This document shows positions 38,000 through 45,773 of a DNA stretch of 64,000 bases, piece after piece. Position numbers and translations under genes: made by a program. The notes under the pieces are model-generated. The model saw nothing but the letters and a program-made list of their open reading frames with translations. It was not told where the DNA came from and searched no databases. This stretch comes from Sphingobium cloacae (GTDB lineage Bacteria; Pseudomonadota; Alphaproteobacteria; Sphingomonadales; Sphingomonadaceae): contig NZ_AP017655.1 of assembly GCF_002355855.1 (NCBI RefSeq), positions 3,351,001 to 3,415,000 on the forward strand, written 5' to 3'. Position 1 is the stretch's first letter. Each line of letters starts with the position of its first letter.

Positions 38000-38029
38000 G
38001 GAGGGCGCGTCGGCTACGGCGCGCCCTTC
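38000..38029 (+). terminator. Strong hairpin between autotransporter and methyltransferase
   Basis: GGAGGGCGCGTCG and CGGCGCGCCCTTC fold into a stem of about 13 bp (two G-T pairs) with a GCTA loop, 22 bp after the autotransporter stop. CATTGTTGG follows, without a real T run. It could reduce transcription into the methyltransferase gene, so that the surface protein is made in great excess over the enzyme, or protect the 3' end of the autotransporter mRNA. Confidence 0.65.
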
Positions 38030-38066
38030 ATTGTTGGCGGGATATTCAATCGGCGGAAGAATTCTT

Positions 38067-39593
38067 ATGTGGAATGCGGGCTATGTTTCTGAAGTGGATT
38101 ATCTCTACGGCTATTATCCCGAACTTTCGCCGCAACGGCTGAAACTGGCGCTCCTGTCGCGCGGGATTCAGCATTCGATAGGGGAACGGCCCAATTATCT
38201 GGAGCTGGGCTTCGGACAGGGCGTGTCGCTGAACATCAATGCCGCGACGTCGGAGGGACAGTTTTTCGGGACGGATTTCAATCCGGCGCAGGCCGCCCAT
38301 GCGCGGGAACTGGCGGAAGCCAGCGAGCAGCCGGTCCGGATATTCGACCACGCTTTCGAAGAACTGATGGCGGCGGAAGACCTGCCGCAATTCGACATCA
38401 TCTCGCTGCACGGCATCTGGTCATGGATTTCCGCGGAAGGCCGCCAGTCCATCCTGGACATACTGCATCGCAAGCTGAAGCCCGGCGGCATCCTCTACAT
38501 GAGCTATAACGTCACGCCGGGGTGGTCGTCGGTTGTCCCGTTGCGCCATTTGATGACGCAATATGCCAGAACGGCGGCCAAGGGCGATTTGATTTCCCGG
38601 GTCGATCAATCGATCGAATTTGTCGAAAAGGTCATTGAAAATGGCGCGGCCTATTTCGGGGCCAATCCCGCGCTTGCCCACAGGCTGGAGGCGATCAAGA
38701 AGCAGGATCGCTACTATGTGGCGCATGAATATTTCAACGCCTGTTGGGATCCGATGCCCTTTTCCGCCGTCGCGGAGATATTGGAAAGCGCGAAGCTGGG
38801 ATTTGCCGCGTCCGCCAATATTTGGGACAATATTCCCATGATCAGCACGCCGGAAAAGGCGCGTCCGATTCTGGCGCAGATCGACGATGTCAAATTGCGC
38901 GAAACCACGCGGGACTATTTCATCAATCAGCAGTTCCGCCGCGATGTCTTCGCGCGCGGCGTGCGGGTCATGTCCCGCTATGAGCTATTGGACCTTGTCG
39001 GGCAGCAATATTTCATGCTGCTGGGCAATCCCGCCGATACGCCCACGAAGATCGTCGCGGGCGCCGGGGAAGCCTCCTTGCGGGCGGACATTTACGGTCC
39101 GTTGACCGAAGCCCTGGCCAGCAGGCGGCTCGAGCCGATCAGCGTCGCGGAAATCGAAGCGACGCCGGCCTGCAAGAAACTGTCCCGCGGGCAGATATGG
39201 GAAGCCTTGCTCATCCTGATGGGTCAGGGTTTCGTGGCTTCCGTGCAAATCCCGGCCAGCCAGAGCGCCACGCCGGCCGCGTCGCGCAGGCTGAATGCCC
39301 ATATCTGCAAGCGCGCGCAATATTCGGGTGACATTCAGCATCTGGCCGCGCCCCTCATCGGTTCCGCCCTGCCGGTGAATCGGATCGAGCAACTCTTCCT
39401 TCATGCCATCAACCAGGTTCACGATGACGCACCGGCGTTCGTCAGGGACACGCTGGTCGCGCAGGAACAGAGGCTGGTCATCGACGGCAAGGAGATCGCC
39501 GATGGCAAGGAGATCGAGGCGCAGGCCCGAAAGATGTTCGGCAAGTTTTCCGAAGACAGGCTGTCCGTGCTGAAGGCAGTCGGCGCCGTTTGA
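38067..39593 (+). CDS. SAM methyltransferase with methyltransferase regulatory domain (PKMT-like)
   Basis: A 508-residue class I methyltransferase. The SAM loop is NYLELGFGQG (43-52), with acidic D70 in FFGTDFNP. FDIISLHGIWSWI (109-121) and KPGGILYMSYNVTPGWSSVV (138-157) follow. Then comes the 'methyltransferase regulatory' domain (PF10119 pattern) with YYVAHEYFNACWDPMPF (216-232), and a helical C-terminal part. This is the architecture of the Rickettsia lysine methyltransferases PKMT1/2 (about 530-550 residues) that modify the autotransporter OmpB. Sitting 89 bp after a large autotransporter, it probably modifies that protein before export. The start is ATG 38067 with GGAAG upstream; a longer frame would begin inside the hairpin. 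Confidence 0.8.
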   Translation: MWNAGYVSEVDYLYGYYPELSPQRLKLALLSRGIQHSIGERPNYLELGFGQGVSLNINAATSEGQFFGTDFNPAQAAHARELAEASEQPVRIFDHAFEELMAAEDLPQFDIISLHGIWSWISAEGRQSILDILHRKLKPGGILYMSYNVTPGWSSVVPLRHLMTQYARTAAKGDLISRVDQSIEFVEKVIENGAAYFGANPALAHRLEAIKKQDRYYVAHEYFNACWDPMPFSAVAEILESAKLGFAASANIWDNIPMISTPEKARPILAQIDDVKLRETTRDYFINQQFRRDVFARGVRVMSRYELLDLVGQQYFMLLGNPADTPTKIVAGAGEASLRADIYGPLTEALASRRLEPISVAEIEATPACKKLSRGQIWEALLILMGQGFVASVQIPASQSATPAASRRLNAHICKRAQYSGDIQHLAAPLIGSALPVNRIEQLFLHAINQVHDDAPAFVRDTLVAQEQRLVIDGKEIADGKEIEAQARKMFGKFSEDRLSVLKAVGAV

Positions 39594-39674
39594 CGCGGGC
39601 GGCATTCGACAGGGCTGTCCGGATGCCGTTGATATTGTTGGGGGATGAAGATCGTGAGACACCGGCCAATAGTC

Positions 39675-39682
39675 GATGATTT
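39675..39682 (+). repeat. Left copy of the IS66 target duplication (GATGATTT)
   Basis: GATGATTT directly precedes the left end of the element and recurs directly after its right end (42394-42401). An 8-bp duplication is the usual product of IS66-family transposition. Confidence 0.97.
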
Positions 39683-39710
39683 GTATCCGTCATCCCAGAC
39701 CCACGTGGCG
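39683..39710 (+). repeat. IS66 left terminal inverted repeat
   Basis: 28 bases, beginning GTATCCGTCATCCC and ending CCACGTGGCG, exactly complementary to the right end at 42366-42393. Confidence 0.97.
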
Positions 39711-39768
39711 TAGATGGCCATGAGCTTTGAGTGTCCCGCGTGCATATCGCGTAATTTGATTCGGCGGG

Positions 39769-40188
39769 GTGACTGTGGAGCAAGAGATCGACGGCAGTGG
39801 CGGCGTGGAGAACGGGCGCCGACGGCGCTGGACGCTGGAAGAGAAGCGCGCGGTGGTGGAGCTGTCGCTCGATCCGGCGTGCAGCATGGCGGAGGTGGCC
39901 GCGTGTTTCGATGTCCTTCCGGCCCAGATATATGCCTGGCGCCGCGAGTTGCGCGAGATGGCGGAGGACGCGGCGCGCGAGGACAGGGCGATGTTCCTGC
40001 CGGCGGTCATCGAGCCGACATCGGTGCCGGCGGTGCTGCTCGAACCGGAGGCCGCGAACGCGCGGCTGCTGCCGGACGCGGTGGTGCAGGTCGCAATGGA
40101 AGTGCGCGGCGTGCCAGTGATGGTCGCCCACGGCGCAAGTTCGACGCTGGTCGCCTCGGTAATCGCAGCGCTGCTGAGGGCGCGATGA
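39769..40188 (+). CDS. tnpA: IS66 accessory protein TnpA
   Basis: First of the three IS66 genes, 139 residues, with an N-terminal helix-turn-helix of the IS3/IS66 OrfA type (RRWTLEEKRAVVELSLDPAC and SMAEVAACFDVLPAQIYAWR). It probably helps bind the ends. The GTG at 39769 begins 59 bp inside the left repeat; a second GTG two codons later is possible. The stop overlaps the tnpB ATG. Confidence 0.9.
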   Translation: MTVEQEIDGSGGVENGRRRRWTLEEKRAVVELSLDPACSMAEVAACFDVLPAQIYAWRRELREMAEDAAREDRAMFLPAVIEPTSVPAVLLEPEAANARLLPDAVVQVAMEVRGVPVMVAHGASSTLVASVIAALLRAR

Positions 40189-40556
40189 TCGGGCCGGGCA
40201 GCGACGCCAAGGTGCTGATCTACACCAAGCCGATCGATTTCCGCTGCGGCATCGACACGCTGGTGGCCAAGGTCCAGCACGAGTTGAGCCAGGATCCGTG
40301 GCGCGGAGTCGCCTATATTTTTCGTTCCAAGAGGAAGGACAGGCTGAAGATTCTGTGGTTCGACGGCACCGGCATCTGGCTGATGACCAAGCGCGCCGAG
40401 GCCGCCGAAGGATTCGCCTGGCCGCCGGCGGTCGATGGCAGTTTTTCGATCACGGCGGCGCAGATGGCAGCACTCACCTCGGGCATGGACTGGCGTCGGC
40501 ACCGCGCGCCAAGGCGCGTAAATCCGCCTAAAATCGAGGGTTTCGCTGATGCGTGA
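40185..40556 (+). CDS. tnpB: IS66 accessory protein TnpB
   Basis: 123 residues in the IS66 Orf2-like family: KVLIYTKPIDFRCGIDTLVA, LKILWFDGTGIWLMTKRAEAA and FAWPPAVDG are the family blocks. It is required along with TnpC for IS66 transposition; its biochemistry is poorly known. The ATG overlaps the tnpA stop by four bases, and a 57-bp gap separates it from tnpC. Confidence 0.93.
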   Translation: MIGPGSDAKVLIYTKPIDFRCGIDTLVAKVQHELSQDPWRGVAYIFRSKRKDRLKILWFDGTGIWLMTKRAEAAEGFAWPPAVDGSFSITAAQMAALTSGMDWRRHRAPRRVNPPKIEGFADA

Positions 40557-40613
40557 GATAGTCGCGACAGGCCGAGTCAACTGCGCTGGACGCGTCGTTA
40601 CGCATGTGATTCG

Positions 40614-42344
40614 ATGCCTGCCATGGACCCGCTGACGGCCTCCTGCAAAGACCCAGTTGCGCTGCTCGCGACCATCGCGAAGCTGACCGCCGAGGCGGCC
40701 GAACGCGACCAGCAGATCGTTCGCATCAACGCCGAGAACGAGGCGCTCGCCCGCGCTGCGGCCCAAGCTGAGGCGCGCGAGATCATCGCGCTCGCCACCG
40801 CGAAAGCGGCCGAACACGCCGCCGTCATCGCCGAGGCGAAGGCCGCCGAGATGGAGGACGCGCTCGCGGCCGCCCGCGATGAGGTCAAGCGCCTCAACGA
40901 CATTCTCGACCAGTTCAAGCGCCACCGTTTCGGCCAGAGCGCCGAGCGGCTCGATCCCGACCAGTACCAGCTCGTGCTCGAAGAGCTCGAAGCTGCCTTG
41001 TCGCGCGCCGAGGCCGGGCTCGAAGCGCTGATCGACCAGGCTGACGCGACCGGCGAGACAAAGCGCCGCCGCCGCAACAACCGTGGAGCGCTGCCCGCCC
41101 ATCTCGAGCGTATCGAGCAGGTCGTCGACATCGAAGACAAGCAGTGTGCCTGCTGCGGCAACGATCTTCATGTCATCGGCGAGGACGTCACCGAGCGCCT
41201 CGACGTCGTGCCCACCATCTTCCGCGTGCTGGTCACCCGCCGTCCGCGCTATGGCTGCCGCGGCTGCGACGAGGGCGGCGTCACCCAGGCGCCGGCGCCA
41301 AGCTTCATCGTCGATCAGGGCCTGCCCACCGACGCGCTCGTCGCCCAGGTCATCGTCGCGCGCTACGCCGATCACCTTCCGCTTTACCGGCAAGCCCAGA
41401 TCTACGCCCGCCAGGGGATCGATCTCGACCGGGCAACGCTCGCCGACTGGGTCGGGCGCGTCGGATGGTGGCTGACTCCGCTCAGGCAGCATCTGCTCGC
41501 CGAGCTGCGAAGTTCGGTGAAGCTGTTCGCCGACGAGACGCGCATGCCCGTGCTGGCGCCCGGGACCGGCAAGACCAAGAGCGGCCAGCTGTGGGCCTAT
41601 GCCCGCGACGATCGGCCATGGGGCGGACTCGCGCCGCCCGCCGTCGTCTACATGTACGCCGCCGGCCGCGGCGGCATGCATCCGATCGACCATCTCGGCG
41701 ACTTCGCCGGGGTGCTCCAGGTGGACGGCTATGCCGGCTACAATGAGATCAAGCGCCGCAATGGCGTCACCCTCGCATTCTGCCTGCTTCACGCGCGGCG
41801 CAAGTTCTACGATTTCCGCGAAAAGGAGCCCGTTGCCGACGAGGTGCTCCGTCGCTTCTCGGCGATCTACAAGATCGAGGCGACGCTCAGGGACACCTCG
41901 CCCGAGGCGCGGTTCGAAGGGCGGCAGCTGATACTGAAGCCGCTGTTCGATAACCTGCGCGACTATCTCTCGAAGAACCTCGGCCGGTTCAGCGCCAAGG
42001 GCAAGATGGCCGAAGCGATCAACTATATGCTCAACCACTGGCAGCAGCTCACCTATTGCCTGCTCGACGGCCGCGTCGAGCTCGATACCAACACGGTCGA
42101 AAGAAGCATCCGCCCGATTGCCCTGTCGCGCCGCAACTCGTTGTTCGCCGGCAGCGATGCCGGGGCAGACAATTGGGCGGTGCTCGCCAGCCTTCTCGAA
42201 ACGTGCAAACTCTCGGACGTCGATCCGCTCGCCTGGCTCACCGCCACCCTCACCAAGCTTGCCAACGGTCATAGCAACAAGGACCTCGATTCCCTCATGC
42301 CCTGGCACTTCCCCAAGATCGCCGGGCGCAACGCCCCCTCTTAA
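40614..42344 (+). CDS. tnpC: IS66 transposase TnpC
   Basis: A 576-residue transposase. An N-terminal Ala-rich coiled coil (about 20-105) is followed by FKRHRFGQSAERLDPDQ, a zinc-finger-like region (CACCGNDL to YGCRGCDEGG, about 180-222) and the DDE catalytic core. The core has VKLFADETRMPVLAPGTGK with the first Asp, VLQVDGYAGYNE with the second Asp, and the Glu in LDTNTVERSIRPIAL. The C-terminal tail SDVDPLAWLTATL matches the family. It looks complete. Confidence 0.95.
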   Translation: MPAMDPLTASCKDPVALLATIAKLTAEAAERDQQIVRINAENEALARAAAQAEAREIIALATAKAAEHAAVIAEAKAAEMEDALAAARDEVKRLNDILDQFKRHRFGQSAERLDPDQYQLVLEELEAALSRAEAGLEALIDQADATGETKRRRRNNRGALPAHLERIEQVVDIEDKQCACCGNDLHVIGEDVTERLDVVPTIFRVLVTRRPRYGCRGCDEGGVTQAPAPSFIVDQGLPTDALVAQVIVARYADHLPLYRQAQIYARQGIDLDRATLADWVGRVGWWLTPLRQHLLAELRSSVKLFADETRMPVLAPGTGKTKSGQLWAYARDDRPWGGLAPPAVVYMYAAGRGGMHPIDHLGDFAGVLQVDGYAGYNEIKRRNGVTLAFCLLHARRKFYDFREKEPVADEVLRRFSAIYKIEATLRDTSPEARFEGRQLILKPLFDNLRDYLSKNLGRFSAKGKMAEAINYMLNHWQQLTYCLLDGRVELDTNTVERSIRPIALSRRNSLFAGSDAGADNWAVLASLLETCKLSDVDPLAWLTATLTKLANGHSNKDLDSLMPWHFPKIAGRNAPS

Positions 42345-42365
42345 GACGCTTGACCGGCACGTTTC

Positions 42366-42393
42366 CGCCACGTGGGTCTGGGATGACGGATAC
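42366..42393 (+). repeat. IS66 right terminal inverted repeat
   Basis: 28 bases, beginning CGCCACGTGG and ending GATGACGGATAC, the exact complement of the left end at 39683-39710. It lies 22 bp after the tnpC stop. Confidence 0.97.
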
Positions 42394-42401
42394 GATGATT
42401 T
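42394..42401 (+). repeat. Right copy of the IS66 target duplication (GATGATTT)
   Basis: Identical to 39675-39682, directly abutting the right inverted repeat. Confidence 0.97.
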
Positions 42402-42506
42402 CCTGGATGTGATGAAAAGCCGTCATGATGCGGGATCGGTCGGGCACGATCTGGCTGCGGGCGATGGGCCGGCAAACAGCCGGTTCAACTAGGCGGGCAA
42501 GGCGAT

Positions 42507-42617
42507 ATGACGGGAGTCTTCTTCTTCATCGGCGGCCTGATGGTAGGCGTCTTGATCGCAGCGGTCATATTTGCGGGTTGGATATTCTGCATCTGGTCTG
42601 AAGACCGGGAAGTATAG
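42507..42617 (+). CDS. 36-residue single-helix membrane peptide
   Basis: MTGVFFFIGGLMVGVLIAAV followed by IFAGWIFCIWSEDREV: one hydrophobic helix of about 25 residues with a short acidic cytoplasmic-type tail. AAGG lies 6 bases before the ATG. It is too short to classify, but the clean start, strong hydrophobicity and charged end suggest a genuine small membrane protein. It lies 14 bp after the stop of the split frame. The 156 bp that follow show nothing else. Confidence 0.45.
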   Translation: MTGVFFFIGGLMVGVLIAAVIFAGWIFCIWSEDREV

Positions 42618-42773
42618 CTTTCCGGTCCTTTGGGTCGCGGCTTGAAGGAAGGCCGCCGCTCGCTGGCCCAGGGGCAGGGGCGGCCGTCGCGAAACGGCAT
42701 GGACGATGGACGATCCGGCCGACCGAAATCTGCGTCTGTCCTTGCGGTTCGACAACCGTTAAGGAAGGCGTCG

Positions 42774-43697
42774 ATGACCGACAGCCTGCATTTCCTGGTG
42801 TCCGAAGAATTGGCGATGCCCGCCGATCCGCTCACGTCGGCGATGGCGCGGATTATCGCCGCGCGTTATCCCGATGCGGCCCGGGCGGTGCTTTTCTACG
42901 GTTCCTGCCTGCGGGAGAAGAATCTCGACGGGTTGATGCTGGATTTCTACCTGATCGTGTCCGATTATCGCGCCGCCTATGGCAGGCGGTGGCTGGCGCC
43001 CGCGAATCGCCTGGTTCCGCCCAATGTCTTCCCCCTCGAACATGAAGGGCTGTTCGCGAAATATGCGGTTCTGTCGGAGGAGGATCTGACCCGCCTCTGC
43101 GGACCGCAGGCGGACAATGTTTCGGTCTGGGCCCGTTTCGCGCAGCCATCGCGGCTGCTCTGGGCGGCGGACGATCGCGCCCGGCGGCATGTGGTCGACG
43201 CCATCGCCTCGGCCGCGCCGACCCTGCTGCAACTCACCTTGCCGATGATGCCGCCCTCATCGTCTCCCGGCATTCTCGATCTCTGGAGGGCGGGTTTCAC
43301 CTTCACCTATGATGCCGAACTGCGGGCGGAGCGGAAGGGGCGCTCCGTCTCCATCGTCGATGTCGATCCGGACCGCTATGAACGCTTCGGCCGCGCCGTT
43401 CTGGACGACATCGCGCGGCGGCAGGGGAGCGGGCCGCAGGGCGAAGCCCCGCAAATCCTGTCGCCCGATGACGCCGCGAATCGCTGGCGGCGGTTGCAGC
43501 GGCGGGGGAAGTGGCTGTCGGTCGTCCGGCTCGCCAAGGCCAGCTTCACCTATGCGGACGGGATCGATTATCTGGCGTGGAAGATCAATCGCCACGCGGG
43601 CACGAATATCGCGATCAGGCCGTGGCAGCGCCGCTGGCCGCTGATCGGCGCGCTCACTCTGCTGCCGCGACTGTTTCGCGGTGGCGCGATCCGTTGA
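42774..43697 (+). CDS. Possible Tam41-like nucleotidyltransferase
   Basis: A 307-residue protein with RAVLFYGSCLREKNLDGLMLDFYLIV near residues 38-63, given here by its parts FYGSCL and MLDFYLIVSDY. This resembles the G-S ... D-x-D pattern of nucleotidyltransferases and in particular Tam41, the mitochondrial CDP-diacylglycerol synthase. Two further blocks (RLLWAADDRARRHVVDAI; GILDLWRAGFTFTYDAELRAE) look conserved but are unknown to me. There is no signal peptide. The ATG has AAGGAAGG upstream. Its last 44 bases overlap the end of the convergent histidine kinase gene. A role in phospholipid synthesis is inference only. Confidence 0.5.
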   Translation: MTDSLHFLVSEELAMPADPLTSAMARIIAARYPDAARAVLFYGSCLREKNLDGLMLDFYLIVSDYRAAYGRRWLAPANRLVPPNVFPLEHEGLFAKYAVLSEEDLTRLCGPQADNVSVWARFAQPSRLLWAADDRARRHVVDAIASAAPTLLQLTLPMMPPSSSPGILDLWRAGFTFTYDAELRAERKGRSVSIVDVDPDRYERFGRAVLDDIARRQGSGPQGEAPQILSPDDAANRWRRLQRRGKWLSVVRLAKASFTYADGIDYLAWKINRHAGTNIAIRPWQRRWPLIGALTLLPRLFRGGAIR

Positions 43698-45651
43698 GCG
43701 CGTTGGAAAGCGCCATGGACAGCGCCGCCAGCGTATAGGGTTTGCGGAGCACCTCATAGCCTGCGAAATCGGCGCTCTCGGTCGTGTCCCCGGCATATCC
43801 CGTCACGAACAGCACCGGCAGATGCGCGTAGATATCGGGGAGGGAGCGGATCAGTTCCGGCCCCGTCATGTCGGGCATCAGCACGTCCGTCATGATGAGG
43901 CCGATGTCGCGGTTGGTCGCCAGCAATTTCTCCGCCTTGGTGGGCGAATCGCAGGCAAGCGGCAGATGGCCGAGTTCCGCCAGGGCCGCCATGCTCTGAC
44001 TGAGCACGCGCGGGTCGTCTTCCACGACCAATATCCGCGTGGGCGGATGGAGCGTGGGCTCCCGCTCCACATCCTGCACGATGCCGGGGGTGTGGCTCTC
44101 CGCGACGATGCGGCGGGGCAGGTGGATCTGCACGCGGGTGCCCTTGCCTTCCTCCGATTCGATGCGGATTTCGCCCTCGCTCTGCCGGACGAAACCGAAA
44201 ATCTGGCTGAGCCCCAGCCCGGTGCCCTTGCCCACGGGCTTGGTCGTGAAGAAGGGTTCGAACACGCGGGCCAATATGTCCTGGGACATGCCGCACCCAT
44301 CGTCCGTCACGGCCAGCGTCACATAATCGCCCGCGGGGCATTCCCCGACTTCATTCTCGCCCAGCTGCGCCTGGCCCGTTTCGATGGTCAGCTTGCCGCG
44401 TCCGTCCATGGCGTCGCGCGCATTGACGCACAGGTTGATGATGGCGTTCTCCATCTGCTGCTGGTCGACGAAAATACGCCAGCCCCGGGCATGATGACGG
44501 AAGGCGACGGTGATCTGGTCGCCGATGGTGCGGTCGATCAATTCCTGCATGTCGGCCAGCAGGAGGTCGGGGTCCAGCGCGTTCGGCAGCAGCGGCTCGG
44601 ACCGGGCAAAGGCCAGCAGCCGGCGCGTCAGGGCGGCGGCGCGATGGGCGCCTTCCATCGCGTTGGAAAGATGGCGGGATGCTTCCTCCGGCTTCAGCCG
44701 CAGCTTGCGCTTGGCCAGTTCCAGCCCGCCGACGACGACCGCCAGCATATTGTTGAAATCATGGGCGATGCCGCCGGTCAGCTGGCCGATGGCGTCCATT
44801 TTCTGCATCTGGCGCAGATTTTCCTCGATGATCGCGCGTTCGGCGGTTTCCTTCTTCAATTGCTCATAGGCCTGCGACAATTCGACCGTCCGCGCGCTGA
44901 CCGCCGCTTCCAGCCTGTCGGCCCGGTCGGTTTCCGCTTCGGCGAGGCGGCGGGCATTGCGCCGCTCGCTATAGGCGGCATTGGCCAGCCAGAGCGCGCA
45001 CAACACGCTGACCAGCAGGGCCAGCCCCAGCAGGCGATAGGTGCGGCTGACCCATGCGCTGCGATCCCCGGCCAGGCTGACCGCCAGGCTGCGTTCCGCC
45101 AGCCGCTTGTTCTCCGCCTGTATCACATGGTCGAGCGCGGTCGTGAGCCGGGCCAGGTCCTCGGATTTGCCCGCCTTATGGAATTGCGCGAGCGCCCCCA
45201 TCTTCTGATCGTAGGTGGTCCGCAGGCCGATCTGGCTCAACGTCTTCCCGCGCTCGACGAAGGCCTGCTGCAATTCCCGGACATTGTCATGCTGCCAGCC
45301 TGAATTCCGCGTGGCGAAGGTCAGCGACTTGATCTGGCTGGCGGCGGTTCGCCACTGGTCCTGGAACAGCCGGCCCGTATCCGGGTCCATGCTGATGACA
45401 TAGCGCGCCAGCGTCACTTCCGCGCGCGCGGTCGTGGCCTGAAATGTGCGGGTGAGGGTGATGACTTCATAGCTTTTCTGCTGCTCCGCCAACGCCTGGC
45501 TATGGTCGCGCGACGCGCTGCTCGCGCCGTACAGCAGCGCGCCCAGCGCCCCGATGAGGAGGATCGCCAGCACGGGCGCGAAGGCGCGCCGCAGATGGGA
45601 CCGCCACCCCCTGCCTTCCTCTTCGCTTTCCGTGAAATCGCCTTGCGCCAT
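43654..45651 (-). CDS. Hybrid sensor histidine kinase with C-terminal receiver domain
   Basis: A 665-residue hybrid kinase. Two membrane helices (about 24-44 and 205-225) bracket a periplasmic sensor of about 160 residues, all helical and CHASE3-like. A coiled coil leads to the dimerisation/phosphoacceptor helix GQLTGGIAHDFNN with His297. The ATPase domain has NLCVNARDAM (N box), VTDDGCGM (G1) and GTGLGLSQIFGF (G2). The receiver domain at 540-655 carries D589 in MTDVLMPDMTG. Its partner regulator is not adjacent. It lies downstream of the serine palmitoyltransferase gene on the same strand with a 122-bp gap, and overlaps the convergent gene at 42774-43697 by 44 bp. Confidence 0.92.
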   Translation of the reverse strand: MAQGDFTESEEEGRGWRSHLRRAFAPVLAILLIGALGALLYGASSASRDHSQALAEQQKSYEVITLTRTFQATTARAEVTLARYVISMDPDTGRLFQDQWRTAASQIKSLTFATRNSGWQHDNVRELQQAFVERGKTLSQIGLRTTYDQKMGALAQFHKAGKSEDLARLTTALDHVIQAENKRLAERSLAVSLAGDRSAWVSRTYRLLGLALLVSVLCALWLANAAYSERRNARRLAEAETDRADRLEAAVSARTVELSQAYEQLKKETAERAIIEENLRQMQKMDAIGQLTGGIAHDFNNMLAVVVGGLELAKRKLRLKPEEASRHLSNAMEGAHRAAALTRRLLAFARSEPLLPNALDPDLLLADMQELIDRTIGDQITVAFRHHARGWRIFVDQQQMENAIINLCVNARDAMDGRGKLTIETGQAQLGENEVGECPAGDYVTLAVTDDGCGMSQDILARVFEPFFTTKPVGKGTGLGLSQIFGFVRQSEGEIRIESEEGKGTRVQIHLPRRIVAESHTPGIVQDVEREPTLHPPTRILVVEDDPRVLSQSMAALAELGHLPLACDSPTKAEKLLATNRDIGLIMTDVLMPDMTGPELIRSLPDIYAHLPVLFVTGYAGDTTESADFAGYEVLRKPYTLAALSMALSNALNGSRHRETVAAAE

Positions 45652-45773
45652 GGGCCGTTACACTAGCTAAACGGTGTTGGACGCGAAACAGCAACGATCA
45701 AAAGTTGCATAAACGCCTGCGATTTTGTCGCGCCAAAAGCCCGCTTTGTCGCGATTCTGTCGGATGGAGGCGA

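Larger units (their letters stand above)
39683..42393 (+). mobile_element. Complete IS66-family insertion sequence
   Basis: A 2711-bp element bounded by perfect 28-bp inverted repeats (39683-39710 and 42366-42393, outer sequence GTATCCGTCATCCCAGACCC) and flanked by an 8-bp direct repeat. It carries the three typical IS66 genes tnpA, tnpB and tnpC in order, all intact. Identical ends and duplications imply a recent insertion, and the element may still be active. It lies 90 bp past the methyltransferase gene and splits a short reading frame. Confidence 0.97.
39645..42492 (+). pseudogene. 42-codon reading frame split by the IS66 insertion
   Basis: If the IS and one copy of its target duplication are removed, a continuous frame appears: ATG at 39645 to 39682, then 42402 to the TAG at 42490-42492. 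It would encode 42 residues (MKIVRHRPIVDDFLDVMKS then RHDAGSVGHDLAAGDGPANSRFN). The start has GGGGG close by, a poor spacing, so it is uncertain that this was ever a gene. It would have been the third member of the autotransporter-methyltransferase group. No known family is recognised. Confidence 0.4.

Noticed and set aside
39690..42371. 893-residue open frame on the minus strand across the IS element
   Set aside because: Antisense to tnpA, tnpB and tnpC; low-complexity composition and no recognisable domain.
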